Shown: piece by piece, positions 1-9,434 of the stretch
How the letters are laid out: every line of letters starts with the position of its first letter
How positions within the stretch are numbered: position 1 is the first letter of the stretch
Source of the DNA: Pandoraea sp. ASV26
GTDB taxonomy: Bacteria; Pseudomonadota; Gammaproteobacteria; Burkholderiales; Burkholderiaceae
Reading direction: 5' to 3'
NCBI RefSeq assembly: GCF_016428915.1
Contig: NZ_JAELTP010000002.1
Span: forward strand, 1-64,000
Length of the DNA stretch: 64,000 nt
Notes under the pieces: model-generated
The model's input: only the letters and a program-made list of their open reading frames with translations
What the model was told of the DNA's origin: nothing
Database searches by the model: none
Made by a program: the position numbers and the translations under genes

Positions 1-3000
1 TCGTCGCCTTCGGCGGCCAGCGCCGCGCCGTCGCGCTCGACATGCGCCTGCCAGTCATCGAGCAAGTCCTGCGTCGGCCAGACGGTACCGGCAGGCAACG
101 CTGGCGTCGCGCCACGCAGCCCTACACGTCCAAGCGGCAGATCGAGGCTAGCGGCAATGGTTTCGAGCAACGCGACAAACCGCTCGCCCAATGCCTGAAT
201 GCTCGCGTCGTCGAAGCGCTCGCGCGCGTAGGCAAGAACGAGACGCAAACCGTCGTGCTGCTCGACGATCAGCGAGAGCGGATAGTTGTTGCGGGCTTGT
301 GGCTCGCGCTCCAGCAGCGAGAGCCGCAAACGGTCGTCACGCTGACCGAGCAAGGCGGCATCCAGCGGATAGTTTTCGAAGACGACGATGCTCTCGAACA
401 GCGCACCGTCCGCCCCCTCGCCCTCTCGTTGCACCTCGCGCGCAATGGCTGACAGGGCAACATGCTCGTGTTCGCGCGATAGCGCCGTCTGCGTCTGCAA
501 TTGCCGCAGCCATTCGGCCACGGCCACGCGCGGATCGAGCTGCGCACGCACCGGCAAGGTGTTGATGAATAGACCGGCCATGCGCTCGATGCCCGGCACA
601 GCCGCCGAACGCCCCGACGCCGTGACGCCGAACACCACGTCACGCAAGCCCGCATGACGCGCCAGCAGCAGCGCCCAAGCCCCCTGACAGAGCGTGCCCG
701 GCGTGATACCGGCGCGACGTGCCGCGTCGCACCACGCCTGCCATGTCGAAGGATCGAGCGTCCAGGCGGTCTCACCGTGCCCCCTCGCCTGCCCCGGCAC
801 GTGGCGCTGGCGGGCGGCAGGCAACGGGGTCGGTGCGGCCACGCCGTCGAGCCGTTGACGCCAATGCGTCAGCGACACGGTGGCGTCCAGTTCCCGCTGC
901 CAGACGGCAAATTCGGCGAACGACGGCGCCGCCGGAGCCTCGGCATCGCTCGATGCGTCGCCCTTCACGCGTGCGCTGTAGCGCGACATGACGTCGCTCA
1001 GCACCAGCCCCGTGCTCCAGCCGTCGAGCGTAACGTGATGGCTGCTCCAGAGCAGCCACCAGCGCGCGTGGCCCACACGGATCAATGCCAGCCGAGGCCG
1101 ATGCGCTTGAGCGAACGAGAAGCCGGCGGCCCGCTCGGCTTTGAAACGCGTGTCCAGACGCGCGTGTTGCCCGGCTTCGCTAAGCCCGCGCCAATCCTCC
1201 ACCGGAACGAGCGAACTGCGCGGGGCGACCGTCTCGGGCGCATGAACCAGCAGCAGCGGCAGGTCGCCCGCCTCAGTGGCGTAGCCGGTGCGCAACGCCG
1301 CATGGCGCATCACGGTCTCGCGCCATGCGTGCGCGAACGCGTCTGCATCGAGATCGCCGTCGATCACGAAGCCCTTCTGATAGAAGTACGGGTCGGCCGT
1401 CCCCTGCTGCTGCGAATAGAACAGCAGCCCCTGCTGCATCGACGTCGCCGGCACGACAGCCTCAAGCTGTTGCGCCGACACGGGCAACGCGGCCAGTTGC
1501 TCAGACGAGAGCCCGGCATGCGGGAAGTCTTCTGCAATCAACGGTTCGTTGCCCGGCAACGTGTCGGCCAGCGTCAGAAGTGTGGCGCCGATGTCATCGA
1601 TGAGCGTCTGCACGTCGTCGCCAGACAGACGCGTACGGTCGTAGCGGCAGACCGCCCGCAGCGTATCGCCGTGCTGCCAGACGTCGAAAGTCAGCCAGTT
1701 CGGCGACGGCGCGTCGGACTCATGCGACAACCCGCCGTTGACGATGCCATCCGCCTCCATACGACCGAGGAAGTTCACCGTGACGCGGCCTTCCGGCAGG
1801 GCGTCGAGGGCGGCTCTGGCCTCCGGCGTGCCGAGATAACGCAACGCGCCATAGCTCGCGCCGTCTCGCGGAGCACGACGCCATGCCTCGCGGGCGGCGG
1901 CCAGCGTTGCCCGGGGTGTCGCACCGAGCGCCACCGCCAGCGGCCAAGCAGCGGTGAACCACCCCAACGTGCGCGAAAGATCGCCGTGTTCGTCACCGCC
2001 GCCGCGCCCGTGGCCTTCCACGTGCACGACATAACGACTGGCGTTGACGCGCGCGCCCAGCGTATGCGCCACGGCTGCGCTCAACACCTCGTTCATGCGC
2101 ACGTGACGCAGTCGCACCAGCGGCATGGCGACGGTCGCAGGCCATGTGTGTTCAATCTCTCCCGTGCCCGTCTCGGAACGCTTGTCCTTCGCGACATCCA
2201 CCGAATCGACGGCACCGGATAACGTCTCTCGCCAAACGTCGAGCGCGACCTGTGCGGCATCGGTTTGCGTCCAGTCATGCCAGCGCTGCGCCCACTCGCG
2301 CATCGACTGCACCACCACCGGCAACGTCACCGGCGCGCCCGAGCGTGCTTGCCCGAGCGCGGTTTGCAGATCGTCCAGCAGAATGCGCCACGACACGCCA
2401 TCGATCACCAGATGGTGCGCGATGAGGAAGCAACGCGGCGCGCCGTCGTGCGCGCGCACCAGCAGCGCCCGCAGCAACGGACCGTCGCTAAGCGAGAGAC
2501 TTCGCTGCGCCTTTTCAAGAGCGTCGGCGAGTTGCGCGTCGTCGCACAGGGTGGCGTGCCAGAGCAGATCCTCCGGCGCGTGCGGCGCCACGTAGCGGGC
2601 TTGCCAACGACCGTCCCGCTGATCGAATCGCAGTCGCAGAGCGTCGTGATGCTTCACGACATGCGAGAGCGCGTCGCGCAGCGACGCCATGCCCACGCCC
2701 TCGGGCAAACGCACCTCAACCCACTGATTCCAGTGATCGCGGCGCTCGATTTCCTGTCGGAAGAACCACGCCTGTACGGGCGTGAGCGGCACGTCGCCAG
2801 CCAACGGCTCCGGCGCTCGGGTGGATTCGCCTTCCGCCGTTGCCGAGCGCGCCTGCGCGGCAAGTCGCGCAAGGGTCTGATGGCGGAAGACGTCCTGCGC
2901 ACCGAGGTGCCAGCCTGCCTGACGCGCCCGGCCGACCATCTGCAACGCCACGATGGAATCGCCGCCCAATGCAAAGAAGTTGTCGTCACGACTCACCGTG

Positions 3001-6000
3001 GGCAGGTGCAACAGATCCCGCCAGACGGCCGCCAACGCCACCTCAGCGGCACTCTGCGGCGCTTGTCCGCCAGTACTGCCCCATACCGGCGACGGCAGCG
3101 CCGCCCGGTCACGCTTGCCGTTGGGCAGCTTCGGCAGCGTGTCGAGCGCGATGATGAGCGACGGCACCAGGTAATCAGGCAGCCGGTGCGACAGCGCAAC
3201 GCGCAGCGCTTCGCCGTCGAGCCCCTTGCCTGCCACGTAGGCGACGAGTTGATCGCCCGCCGGTCCGGCCGCGACGACCGCCAGCGCATCGTCAACGCCC
3301 GGTTCGCGCAGCAACTGCGTCTCGATCTCGCCCGGCTCGATGCGAAAGCCCCGCACCTTCACCTGCTGGTCGAAGCGGCCGAGGTACACGAGCGTGCCAT
3401 CGGCCGCGCGTCGCACGCGATCACCCGTGCGATACATCCGCGCGCCCGGCTCACCGCGAGGGTCCGGCACGAAGCGCTCGGCCGTGAGTCCCGGTCGCCC
3501 GAGATAGCCGCGCGCCACCCCTTCCCCGCCCAGGTACAGTTCGCCAACGGCGCCGAGCGGCACCTCGCCAAGCCACGGGTCGAGCACCCACGCCCGGCGG
3601 TTGCCGACCGGCGCGCCGATGGGCGCGTACGCCTGCCCCGCGAGTTGTGCCGCCGGTTGCGCGTCCAGCGCACCGTCGATGGACCACGCGACCGGGGTCA
3701 TCACCGTCTCGGTCGGGCCATAGCCGTTGATCGTCTGCGCCGGACGGAACATCGCCTGCGCCGCGCGCAACGCGGGCCAGGGCATCGCTTCACCACCGAA
3801 CGACAGCAGGCGCAGCGCCGGTGCGTCGCTCACCCCGCTCGTGGCAAGACGGCATAGATAGGCTGTCGGGAAGCCCGCATTCGTCACCCCGTGACGACGC
3901 ATCGCGTCGACCATCGTTTGCGGCGCCCAGTGCCGCTCGTCCGCGATAAACAACGATGCGCCACAAATCAACGGCGCCATCCAGCGCTCATGGGCGCCGT
4001 CGAAATTGATGGAGAGGACGTGCAGCTCGCACACGTCGGGCGTGAGCCGGTACTGCGCCCCTGTTGCGCGGCAATGCATCGCCAGCGGACCGTGCGCGAC
4101 CGCCACCCCCTTCGGCGTGCCGGTCGAGCCCGACGTGTAGATCAGGTACGCCAATTGATCCGGGTGCGGCACCCCATCGGGCGTATTTGCCGACAGCGAC
4201 GCATCGGACGCAATCTCGGCCACGACGCCACGTTGCTTTGGCAACCACGACGCCTCTGCCAGCGACGCCTGCGTCAGCACCAGCGAAATTCCCGCATCGT
4301 CGATGATCTGTGCGAGACGCTCGGCGGGATACGCCGGGTCAAGCGGTACGAACGCGCAACCCGCCTTCATGATGCCGAGCAAACCGCTGACCATGCCGGC
4401 CTGTCGGGTCATCGCCAGACCGATGCGCGCCTCGGGTGCCACGCCCTGCGCGAGCAGCCAATGGGCGACGCGGTTCGCCTCGCGCACCAGCGCGGCATAC
4501 GTGAGCGTGCCCGCTTCGTCGCGCAAAGCGATGGCCGACGGTTGCTGCGCTGCCCGTGCATCGATGAGCGCCGGGACGCTCTGAAACGACGCGTCGGCAA
4601 GCGGTGGCACGGCGCGACGACCCTCATCCCATGGATTCACGAACGCCACGTCGAGCGACGCCAGCGGCTGTGTCGAGCGCGCGAGCAGTGTGGCAAGCCC
4701 TGCGGACCAATCCGCCCCCAAGCGCTCGATGGTCGCAGCGTCGAACAGGTCGGTCGGGAACGTGAGGCGCGCGCGTAAGGTCACGCCGTCGAGCGGGTCG
4801 GCATTAGCCGTTGCGCCGCGCCCCGCCGTCTCGTGCAACTCGTCGATGTCGAGGGCGAGGTCGTATTGGGCGCCGCCCGTCAGCGGCTCGGCGATCACGT
4901 TCAGGCCGGCCGGCCAGCCCGCTGCCGCGCGCGACGCCGCCGCGTTGGCGACGTGATGATTCAGCATCACCTGAAACAGCGGCGACTGTCCGAGACTGCG
5001 CTGCGGTGCGATGCGCTCCACCACGCGCTCGAACGGCGCCTCACGATGTGCCTGCGCCTCGAGCGCCCCGTCGCGGACCTGCGCGACCAACGTGTCGAAA
5101 TCCGCCGACGGGTCGATCTGTGCGCGCCAGACCTGCGTGTTCACGAGACACCCGAGCATGCGCTCGAGCCCCGCCACGTCACGCTGCGCAATCGGCACCC
5201 CCACGCGAATGTCCGTCTCCCCCGCATAGCGATGCAGCAGCCACTGGAACGACGCCGCCAGCACGATGAAGGGCGTGGCTTTGCGCTGCGCAGCGTAAGT
5301 CAGCACGTCGCGCGTGAGGCCCGTCGGGAATTCGAACGACAGCGTGCGCCCCGCGCCGCTGCGCAGCGCACCTCGCGCGCGATCCACCGGTAACGCCAGC
5401 ACGGGCGACGGCTCGGGCAGACGCGCCTGCCACCAGTCGAGCTCGCTGGCGAGCGCCGCACCGTCGACCCGGGCGTGTTGCCAATGGGCGTGATCGCCGG
5501 GCTGCACGGGCACCGCCTCATACACCGGCACGCCGCCCACGGCACACGCCGCGTAAGCACGCGCCAGTTCGTCGACGAACACGGTCATCGACCACGCGTC
5601 CGTCACCAGGTGGTGCAACACGAACACCAGCCGCGACGCGTCTTCCGCCGTGCGCAGCAGTGCCACACGCCACGGCGGCGTCGACTCAGGGGCAAACGGC
5701 TGTGCAAGCAGTTCGCTGGTCAGCCTTGTGGCGGCGGCGGGATCGTCCTGCGCTGACAGATCGAGCTGCGAGAAAGGCACGTCGACGCGCGCGTGCACGA
5801 TCTGCACGGCAACACCGTCACGCTCGTCGAACGTCGTACGCAAAGCGTCGTGACGCGTCGTCACCACTTCGAGCGCACGAACAAACGCTTGCGCATCGAA
5901 CCGGCCCTTGACGAGCAACTGCCCACCCACGTGGTAGGCCGCGCTGTTCGCCGGATCGAGCCGGTGAACGAACCACAGTCGCGCCTGCGCAAACGACTGG

Positions 6001-8222
6001 CGGTAGACGCGCTGCTCAGCCGTCTGCGCCAACGGCGTAGCGGCCGGAATTCGCAGCGCCGTCCCGTTGTCCCCATTACCCCCATTGCCCCCATTGCCCC
6101 CATGGCCCCCATTGCCCCCGGCGGTCGAACCCGGCGACAGTCTGGCCAATTCCTTCACCCACTCGCCAAGACGGGCATGCTCGTACAGCGAAGCGGGCGT
6201 CGCGCGCAACCCCAGACGCTCCTGCACGCGCGCAAGCACCTGCATGGCAAGCAACGAACTTCCGCCGCACAGGAAGAAGTGATCCTCCGGACTCACCTCG
6301 CGACGCCCGAGCACTTCGCGCCAGATCTCGGCTACGGCCGCGTAGCGCGCATCCTCAATGGGGGCACCTGTCGTTTTTCCGCCCTTCGGCTCGCGGAGTT
6401 CATCCGGTGCGTCCCCGACGACGGCCCCGTTCTGCCATACCGCCCACGCGTCGAGCGATCCGTCGCGCCAGCCTTTCGCGCACGCGCTGCGCTGCAACTT
6501 GCCGCTCGACGTCTTTGGCAAAGCGCCCGGATTGAGCAGCACCACCACCGACGCCGCTTGTTGGCAGACGTCGGCAACCGCCACTGCGACGGCTTCGGCC
6601 AGCGACTGCGGCGGCACCATCTTCTGCACGCTGCGGCCAACTTCCGCCGCAATGCCGATACCGGGTTCCCCGTCGATCTCGACAGCGAAGGCCGTCACCC
6701 GCCCCTTGCGCACGAGTTCGACATCCGCCTCGACGGCTTTTTCCAGATCCTGCGGGTAAAGATTGTGGCCGCGCACGATGATGATGTCCTTGCAACGGCC
6801 AGTGATGTACAACTGAGCGTCATGCAGGAAACCGAGATCGCCGGTGCGCAGCCAGCGCTTGCCGTCGGCCTGCACGAAGGTGCGTGCGCTGGCCTCGTCG
6901 TTGTGCCAATAGCCTTTTGCGACGCTCGGCCCGTGTACCCAGATCTCGCCTACGCCCCCCGCCTCCACCGGCGACGGTGCGACGTCGGGCGACTCGCTCC
7001 ACGTCATGAGCCGAACCTCGTGATCGGCCTGCGTGGTACCGCATCCGACGAGCATCGTGCCCTCTGCCCCGGACACCTGCGCGCGTTGTTCCGCCATCGC
7101 GGTCCGGTCGAATTCGGCGGCCGCCATGCCGTCGCCCCGCTGGCCGCCTGTCACGAAGAGCGTGGCCTCAGCCAGCCCGTAGCAGGGGTACACCGCCGAC
7201 GGCTCGAAGCCCGCCGGGGCGAATGCCTCGCAAAAATCGACCAGCGTGTCGTGACGCACCGGCTCAGACCCCGAGAACGCCAGCCGCCACCCCCGCAGGT
7301 TCAGCGACGCGATGGTGCCGGCGTCGATACGCTGCGCACACAGCCGATACGCGAAATCCGGGCCGCCGCTCACCGTGCCGCCAAACCTGTCGATCGCGCG
7401 CAACCATCGCACCGGCCGCTCCAGAAAGCACTGGGGCGACATCAGGACGAGACGCGAACCGCGATAGATCGGCGAGAGCAGCCCGCCGATCAGGCCCATG
7501 TCGTGATAAAGCGGCAGCCAGCTCACCATCGTGTCGTCGCGGGTCATGCCCAGCCCTGACACGATGGACGCTTCGTTTGCCATCAGATTCGCGTGGCTGA
7601 CCATCACGCCCTTGGGCGTCGAGGTCGAGCCGGACGTGTATTGCAGGAACGCCAGATCCGTTGGCGCGACGGACGTTTCCTGCCATTGCGCCGCCACGGT
7701 GTCGTCGATCTCATCGATCACGACGATCTCGACACCGCGCAATTCCGGCACGGCATCGCCGAAGGCCAGCAGAGCGTCGCGATGCTGCCGGTCGGTGAGC
7801 ACGAAGCGCGCGCGGGCATCCTTCAAGATGGAGCGAACGCGCGCGAGATGCTGCGGACGCGCCGACTCGGGCGGAAACGCCGGGACCGCGATCGCCCCCG
7901 CGTACAGACAACCGAAAAAGCCGGCCACGTAGTCCAGCCCCGTCGGCATGAGCAATACACCGCGCTCGCCGTGGGCCTGTGCGCCGGCGAGCCGTTGCAG
8001 CGTCGCCGCGACCGCGCGGGCACGCGTGTCCAGGCCAGCGCAACTGAGCGCCTCGCCGTCGCCCTCGTCGCGGGACAGAACGCGCAGTGCCTCACGCGCA
8101 GGCTCGAGGCGGGCGCGCGCGCGCAGCAGGTCGACGACGTGTTCAATGGGCGCACCGGGCGATGCGGCGGCCAACGGGGCAAGCGGACCGAAAGGGACAG
8201 GCAGGCGGAGAGCGTCGTTCAT
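1..8222 (-). CDS. Siderophore non-ribosomal peptide synthetase, lipo-initiating, 3' end outside window
   Basis: About 2,740 residues are visible and the frame stays open to the window edge. Domain order: a fatty-acyl-AMP ligase (core YTSGSTSTPKG near residue 195), a carrier protein (GGSS, Ser near 654), a condensation domain (HHLVTDAWS near 869), an adenylation domain (YTSGSTGTPKG near 1360), a PCP (LGGDS near 1754), an epimerization domain (HHLVIDGVSW near 1937, then EGHGR), and a second condensation domain (SHHVTLDGWS near 2394) leading into a module outside the window. The FAAL start implies a fatty-acylated peptide, and the E domain implies the first residue becomes D. My manual reading of the first A-domain specificity code is roughly D-G-E-A-S-G-G-M-T-K, which resembles codes for N5-hydroxyornithine-type substrates. 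The flanking ornithine hydroxylase, TauD hydroxylase, exporter and ECF sigma gene mark it as a siderophore synthetase of the cupriachelin/ornibactin kind. The ATG at 8222 has only a weak ribosome binding site. Confidence 0.95.
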   Translation of the reverse strand, partial: MNDALRLPVPFGPLAPLAAASPGAPIEHVVDLLRARARLEPAREALRVLSRDEGDGEALSCAGLDTRARAVAATLQRLAGAQAHGERGVLLMPTGLDYVAGFFGCLYAGAIAVPAFPPESARPQHLARVRSILKDARARFVLTDRQHRDALLAFGDAVPELRGVEIVVIDEIDDTVAAQWQETSVAPTDLAFLQYTSGSTSTPKGVMVSHANLMANEASIVSGLGMTRDDTMVSWLPLYHDMGLIGGLLSPIYRGSRLVLMSPQCFLERPVRWLRAIDRFGGTVSGGPDFAYRLCAQRIDAGTIASLNLRGWRLAFSGSEPVRHDTLVDFCEAFAPAGFEPSAVYPCYGLAEATLFVTGGQRGDGMAAAEFDRTAMAEQRAQVSGAEGTMLVGCGTTQADHEVRLMTWSESPDVAPSPVEAGGVGEIWVHGPSVAKGYWHNDEASARTFVQADGKRWLRTGDLGFLHDAQLYITGRCKDIIIVRGHNLYPQDLEKAVEADVELVRKGRVTAFAVEIDGEPGIGIAAEVGRSVQKMVPPQSLAEAVAVAVADVCQQAASVVVLLNPGALPKTSSGKLQRSACAKGWRDGSLDAWAVWQNGAVVGDAPDELREPKGGKTTGAPIEDARYAAVAEIWREVLGRREVSPEDHFFLCGGSSLLAMQVLARVQERLGLRATPASLYEHARLGEWVKELARLSPGSTAGGNGGHGGNGGNGGNGDNGTALRIPAATPLAQTAEQRVYRQSFAQARLWFVHRLDPANSAAYHVGGQLLVKGRFDAQAFVRALEVVTTRHDALRTTFDERDGVAVQIVHARVDVPFSQLDLSAQDDPAAATRLTSELLAQPFAPESTPPWRVALLRTAEDASRLVFVLHHLVTDAWSMTVFVDELARAYAACAVGGVPVYEAVPVQPGDHAHWQHARVDGAALASELDWWQARLPEPSPVLALPVDRARGALRSGAGRTLSFEFPTGLTRDVLTYAAQRKATPFIVLAASFQWLLHRYAGETDIRVGVPIAQRDVAGLERMLGCLVNTQVWRAQIDPSADFDTLVAQVRDGALEAQAHREAPFERVVERIAPQRSLGQSPLFQVMLNHHVANAAASRAAAGWPAGLNVIAEPLTGGAQYDLALDIDELHETAGRGATANADPLDGVTLRARLTFPTDLFDAATIERLGADWSAGLATLLARSTQPLASLDVAFVNPWDEGRRAVPPLADASFQSVPALIDARAAQQPSAIALRDEAGTLTYAALVREANRVAHWLLAQGVAPEARIGLAMTRQAGMVSGLLGIMKAGCAFVPLDPAYPAERLAQIIDDAGISLVLTQASLAEASWLPKQRGVVAEIASDASLSANTPDGVPHPDQLAYLIYTSGSTGTPKGVAVAHGPLAMHCRATGAQYRLTPDVCELHVLSINFDGAHERWMAPLICGASLFIADERHWAPQTMVDAMRRHGVTNAGFPTAYLCRLATSGVSDAPALRLLSFGGEAMPWPALRAAQAMFRPAQTINGYGPTETVMTPVAWSIDGALDAQPAAQLAGQAYAPIGAPVGNRRAWVLDPWLGEVPLGAVGELYLGGEGVARGYLGRPGLTAERFVPDPRGEPGARMYRTGDRVRRAADGTLVYLGRFDQQVKVRGFRIEPGEIETQLLREPGVDDALAVVAAGPAGDQLVAYVAGKGLDGEALRVALSHRLPDYLVPSLIIALDTLPKLPNGKRDRAALPSPVWGSTGGQAPQSAAEVALAAVWRDLLHLPTVSRDDNFFALGGDSIVALQMVGRARQAGWHLGAQDVFRHQTLARLAAQARSATAEGESTRAPEPLAGDVPLTPVQAWFFRQEIERRDHWNQWVEVRLPEGVGMASLRDALSHVVKHHDALRLRFDQRDGRWQARYVAPHAPEDLLWHATLCDDAQLADALEKAQRSLSLSDGPLLRALLVRAHDGAPRCFLIAHHLVIDGVSWRILLDDLQTALGQARSGAPVTLPVVVQSMREWAQRWHDWTQTDAAQVALDVWRETLSGAVDSVDVAKDKRSETGTGEIEHTWPATVAMPLVRLRHVRMNEVLSAAVAHTLGARVNASRYVVHVEGHGRGGGDEHGDLSRTLGWFTAAWPLAVALGATPRATLAAAREAWRRAPRDGASYGALRYLGTPEARAALDALPEGRVTVNFLGRMEADGIVNGGLSHESDAPSPNWLTFDVWQHGDTLRAVCRYDRTRLSGDDVQTLIDDIGATLLTLADTLPGNEPLIAEDFPHAGLSSEQLAALPVSAQQLEAVVPATSMQQGLLFYSQQQGTADPYFYQKGFVIDGDLDADAFAHAWRETVMRHAALRTGYATEAGDLPLLLVHAPETVAPRSSLVPVEDWRGLSEAGQHARLDTRFKAERAAGFSFAQAHRPRLALIRVGHARWWLLWSSHHVTLDGWSTGLVLSDVMSRYSARVKGDASSDAEAPAAPSFAEFAVWQRELDATVSLTHWRQRLDGVAAPTPLPAARQRHVPGQARGHGETAWTLDPSTWQAWCDAARRAGITPGTLCQGAWALLLARHAGLRDVVFGVTASGRSAAVPGIERMAGLFINTLPVRAQLDPRVAVAEWLRQLQTQTALSREHEHVALSAIAREVQREGEGADGALFESIVVFENYPLDAALLGQRDDRLRLSLLEREPQARNNYPLSLIVEQHDGLRLVLAYARERFDDASIQALGERFVALLETIAASLDLPLGRVGLRGATPALPAGTVWPTQDLLDDWQAHVERDGAALAAEGD
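6070..6120 (-). repeat. 9-bp in-frame minisatellite coding a Gly/Asn linker in the NRPS
   Basis: Plus-strand unit CCCCCATTG repeats about six times with small variations. On the coding strand this gives Gly-Gly-Asn repeats around residues 701-718, in the linker between the loading ACP and the first condensation domain. Unit length 9 means copy changes stay in frame. Confidence 0.85.
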
Positions 8223-8367
8223 GACGGTAGCGACTCACGAAGCAGGAGCGGAATCAAAGACTGGCGCGTGGCCGCCGCCGTGGCGGCAAGGGCAAACAAC
8301 GAACGGCGGAACGCGGTAAGGAGCAACAAGACAATGGGACAACGGCCGGGTGTCCAGACACTGGCGC

Positions 8368-8395
8368 AGCGATCAGCGATCAGCGATCAGCGATC
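8368..8395. repeat. Four tandem AGCGATC heptamers over the tauD stop codon
   Basis: AGCGATC occurs four times head to tail. The stop codon of the TauD-type hydroxylase (8387-8389) lies inside the array. Because 7 is not a multiple of 3, a copy-number change would alter the last few residues of the hydroxylase. Confidence 0.85.
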
Positions 8396-9361
8396 GGCGC
8401 CGTGCGCCTGCGCCATGGCCACCACCACTTTGCGCGGCCCTTTGAACGGCGAACGCGCGTGAGCGGCGAGCATGTTGTCGAGCATCAGCACGTCGCCGTT
8501 CTGCCACGGGAAGCTGATCTTCTCCGCCTCCAGCACATGACGGATGGTCGCCAGCGCCTCCTCCTCGATCGGACTGCCGTCGCCGTAGTACACGTTGCGC
8601 GGCAAGTCCTCCTCGCCCACGACATCGAGCAGCGTCTCGCGCACGTCGGGCTCGAGATTGGAGATGTGAAACAGATGCGCCTGATTGAACCAGACCCAAT
8701 CGCCGGTCGTCGGATGCTGCGCCACGGCCTGACACACCTGACGCGTGCGCAATTCACCGTCGTCCTTCCACTCGCAGGCAATGCGGTGAGCGCGACAATA
8801 GGCTTCCACTTCGGCGCGGTCCTCCGTGTTGAAGACCTGCGTCCACGGCACGTCGAAGCCGTTGCCGAAATTGCGCACGTACATCAACCCCTTCTGCGCG
8901 AAACGCTCTCGAAGCGCCTGCGGCAGACGCGCGTAGATGCGGCGACTGTCGGCAATCGGTGTCTCACCGCCTTCGGGCGCCGTCTGCACGCTGTAGAACC
9001 AGATCTTCATCGGCCAATCGCGCGTGTACGATTGTTCGTTATGCAAAGGAATGTGTTGGTGCGGCGGATATTCGGTCGACGTGTATACGCCTTGCGCCAC
9101 CTTGCTGCGCGGTGTCGAGCCGAACTCGTAGGTGAGCAACGAGTGGCCGAACGACGCGGCGAACTCGCGGAACGACGCGTCGCCATCGACGCGGAACCCG
9201 CGGAACAGCACACCGCCGTGGGTCGGAAGATAGTCGTCCACCAGCGCGTGCAGGGCACTGGCGGCGGCCTCGATGGGCACGCCGGCATCGCGCGGTTCGA
9301 CCACCATCGGGAGGTCGCCATTGGTGCGCAAGGCGCGCACATCGAGCATCGTATCGAGCAT
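8387..9361 (-). CDS. TauD/TfdA-type dioxygenase, probable siderophore aspartate beta-hydroxylase
   Basis: A 324-residue Fe(II)/2-oxoglutarate dioxygenase of the TauD family. Visible features are HGGVLFRGF near the N terminus, HNEQSY supplying the first iron ligand, WVWFNQAHLFH in the middle, and DVLMLDNMLAAHARSPF with the distal His and the 2-oxoglutarate-binding Arg. Relatives in ornibactin and cupriachelin clusters hydroxylate aspartate at the beta carbon to make an iron ligand; that role here is inferred from context. I chose the ATG at 9361 because GAGGA lies 7 nt upstream. An in-frame ATG at 9409 would add 16 basic residues with no family resemblance, and it sits directly on a candidate sigma-factor promoter. 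The gene is followed after 164 bp by the NRPS. Confidence 0.88.
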   Translation of the reverse strand: MLDTMLDVRALRTNGDLPMVVEPRDAGVPIEAAASALHALVDDYLPTHGGVLFRGFRVDGDASFREFAASFGHSLLTYEFGSTPRSKVAQGVYTSTEYPPHQHIPLHNEQSYTRDWPMKIWFYSVQTAPEGGETPIADSRRIYARLPQALRERFAQKGLMYVRNFGNGFDVPWTQVFNTEDRAEVEAYCRAHRIACEWKDDGELRTRQVCQAVAQHPTTGDWVWFNQAHLFHISNLEPDVRETLLDVVGEEDLPRNVYYGDGSPIEEEALATIRHVLEAEKISFPWQNGDVLMLDNMLAAHARSPFKGPRKVVVAMAQAHGADR

Positions 9362-9411
9362 GATTGGATCCTCAACGAAACCGCGGCGCCAGACGCGCCG
9401 CACTTTCATTG

Positions 9412-9434
9412 ACGATCCTCGGGCCTGCAATTTA
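9412..9434 (-). promoter_or_regulatory. Candidate iron-starvation promoter (TAAAT-N15-CGT) before tauD
   Basis: On the minus strand TAAAT (9434-9430, including the exporter's stop TAA) is followed by 15 nt and CGTC (9414-9411). Spacing is one base shorter than in the three other sites of the cluster, so this is the weakest of the set. If used, transcripts would start just inside the upstream ATG and favour the ATG at 9361. Confidence 0.35.

Noticed and set aside
654-7559. Several long plus-strand frames (654-2222, 2265-3857, 5793-7559) opposite the NRPS
   Set aside because: They mirror the NRPS codon pattern on the opposite strand and lack any domain or ribosome binding site.
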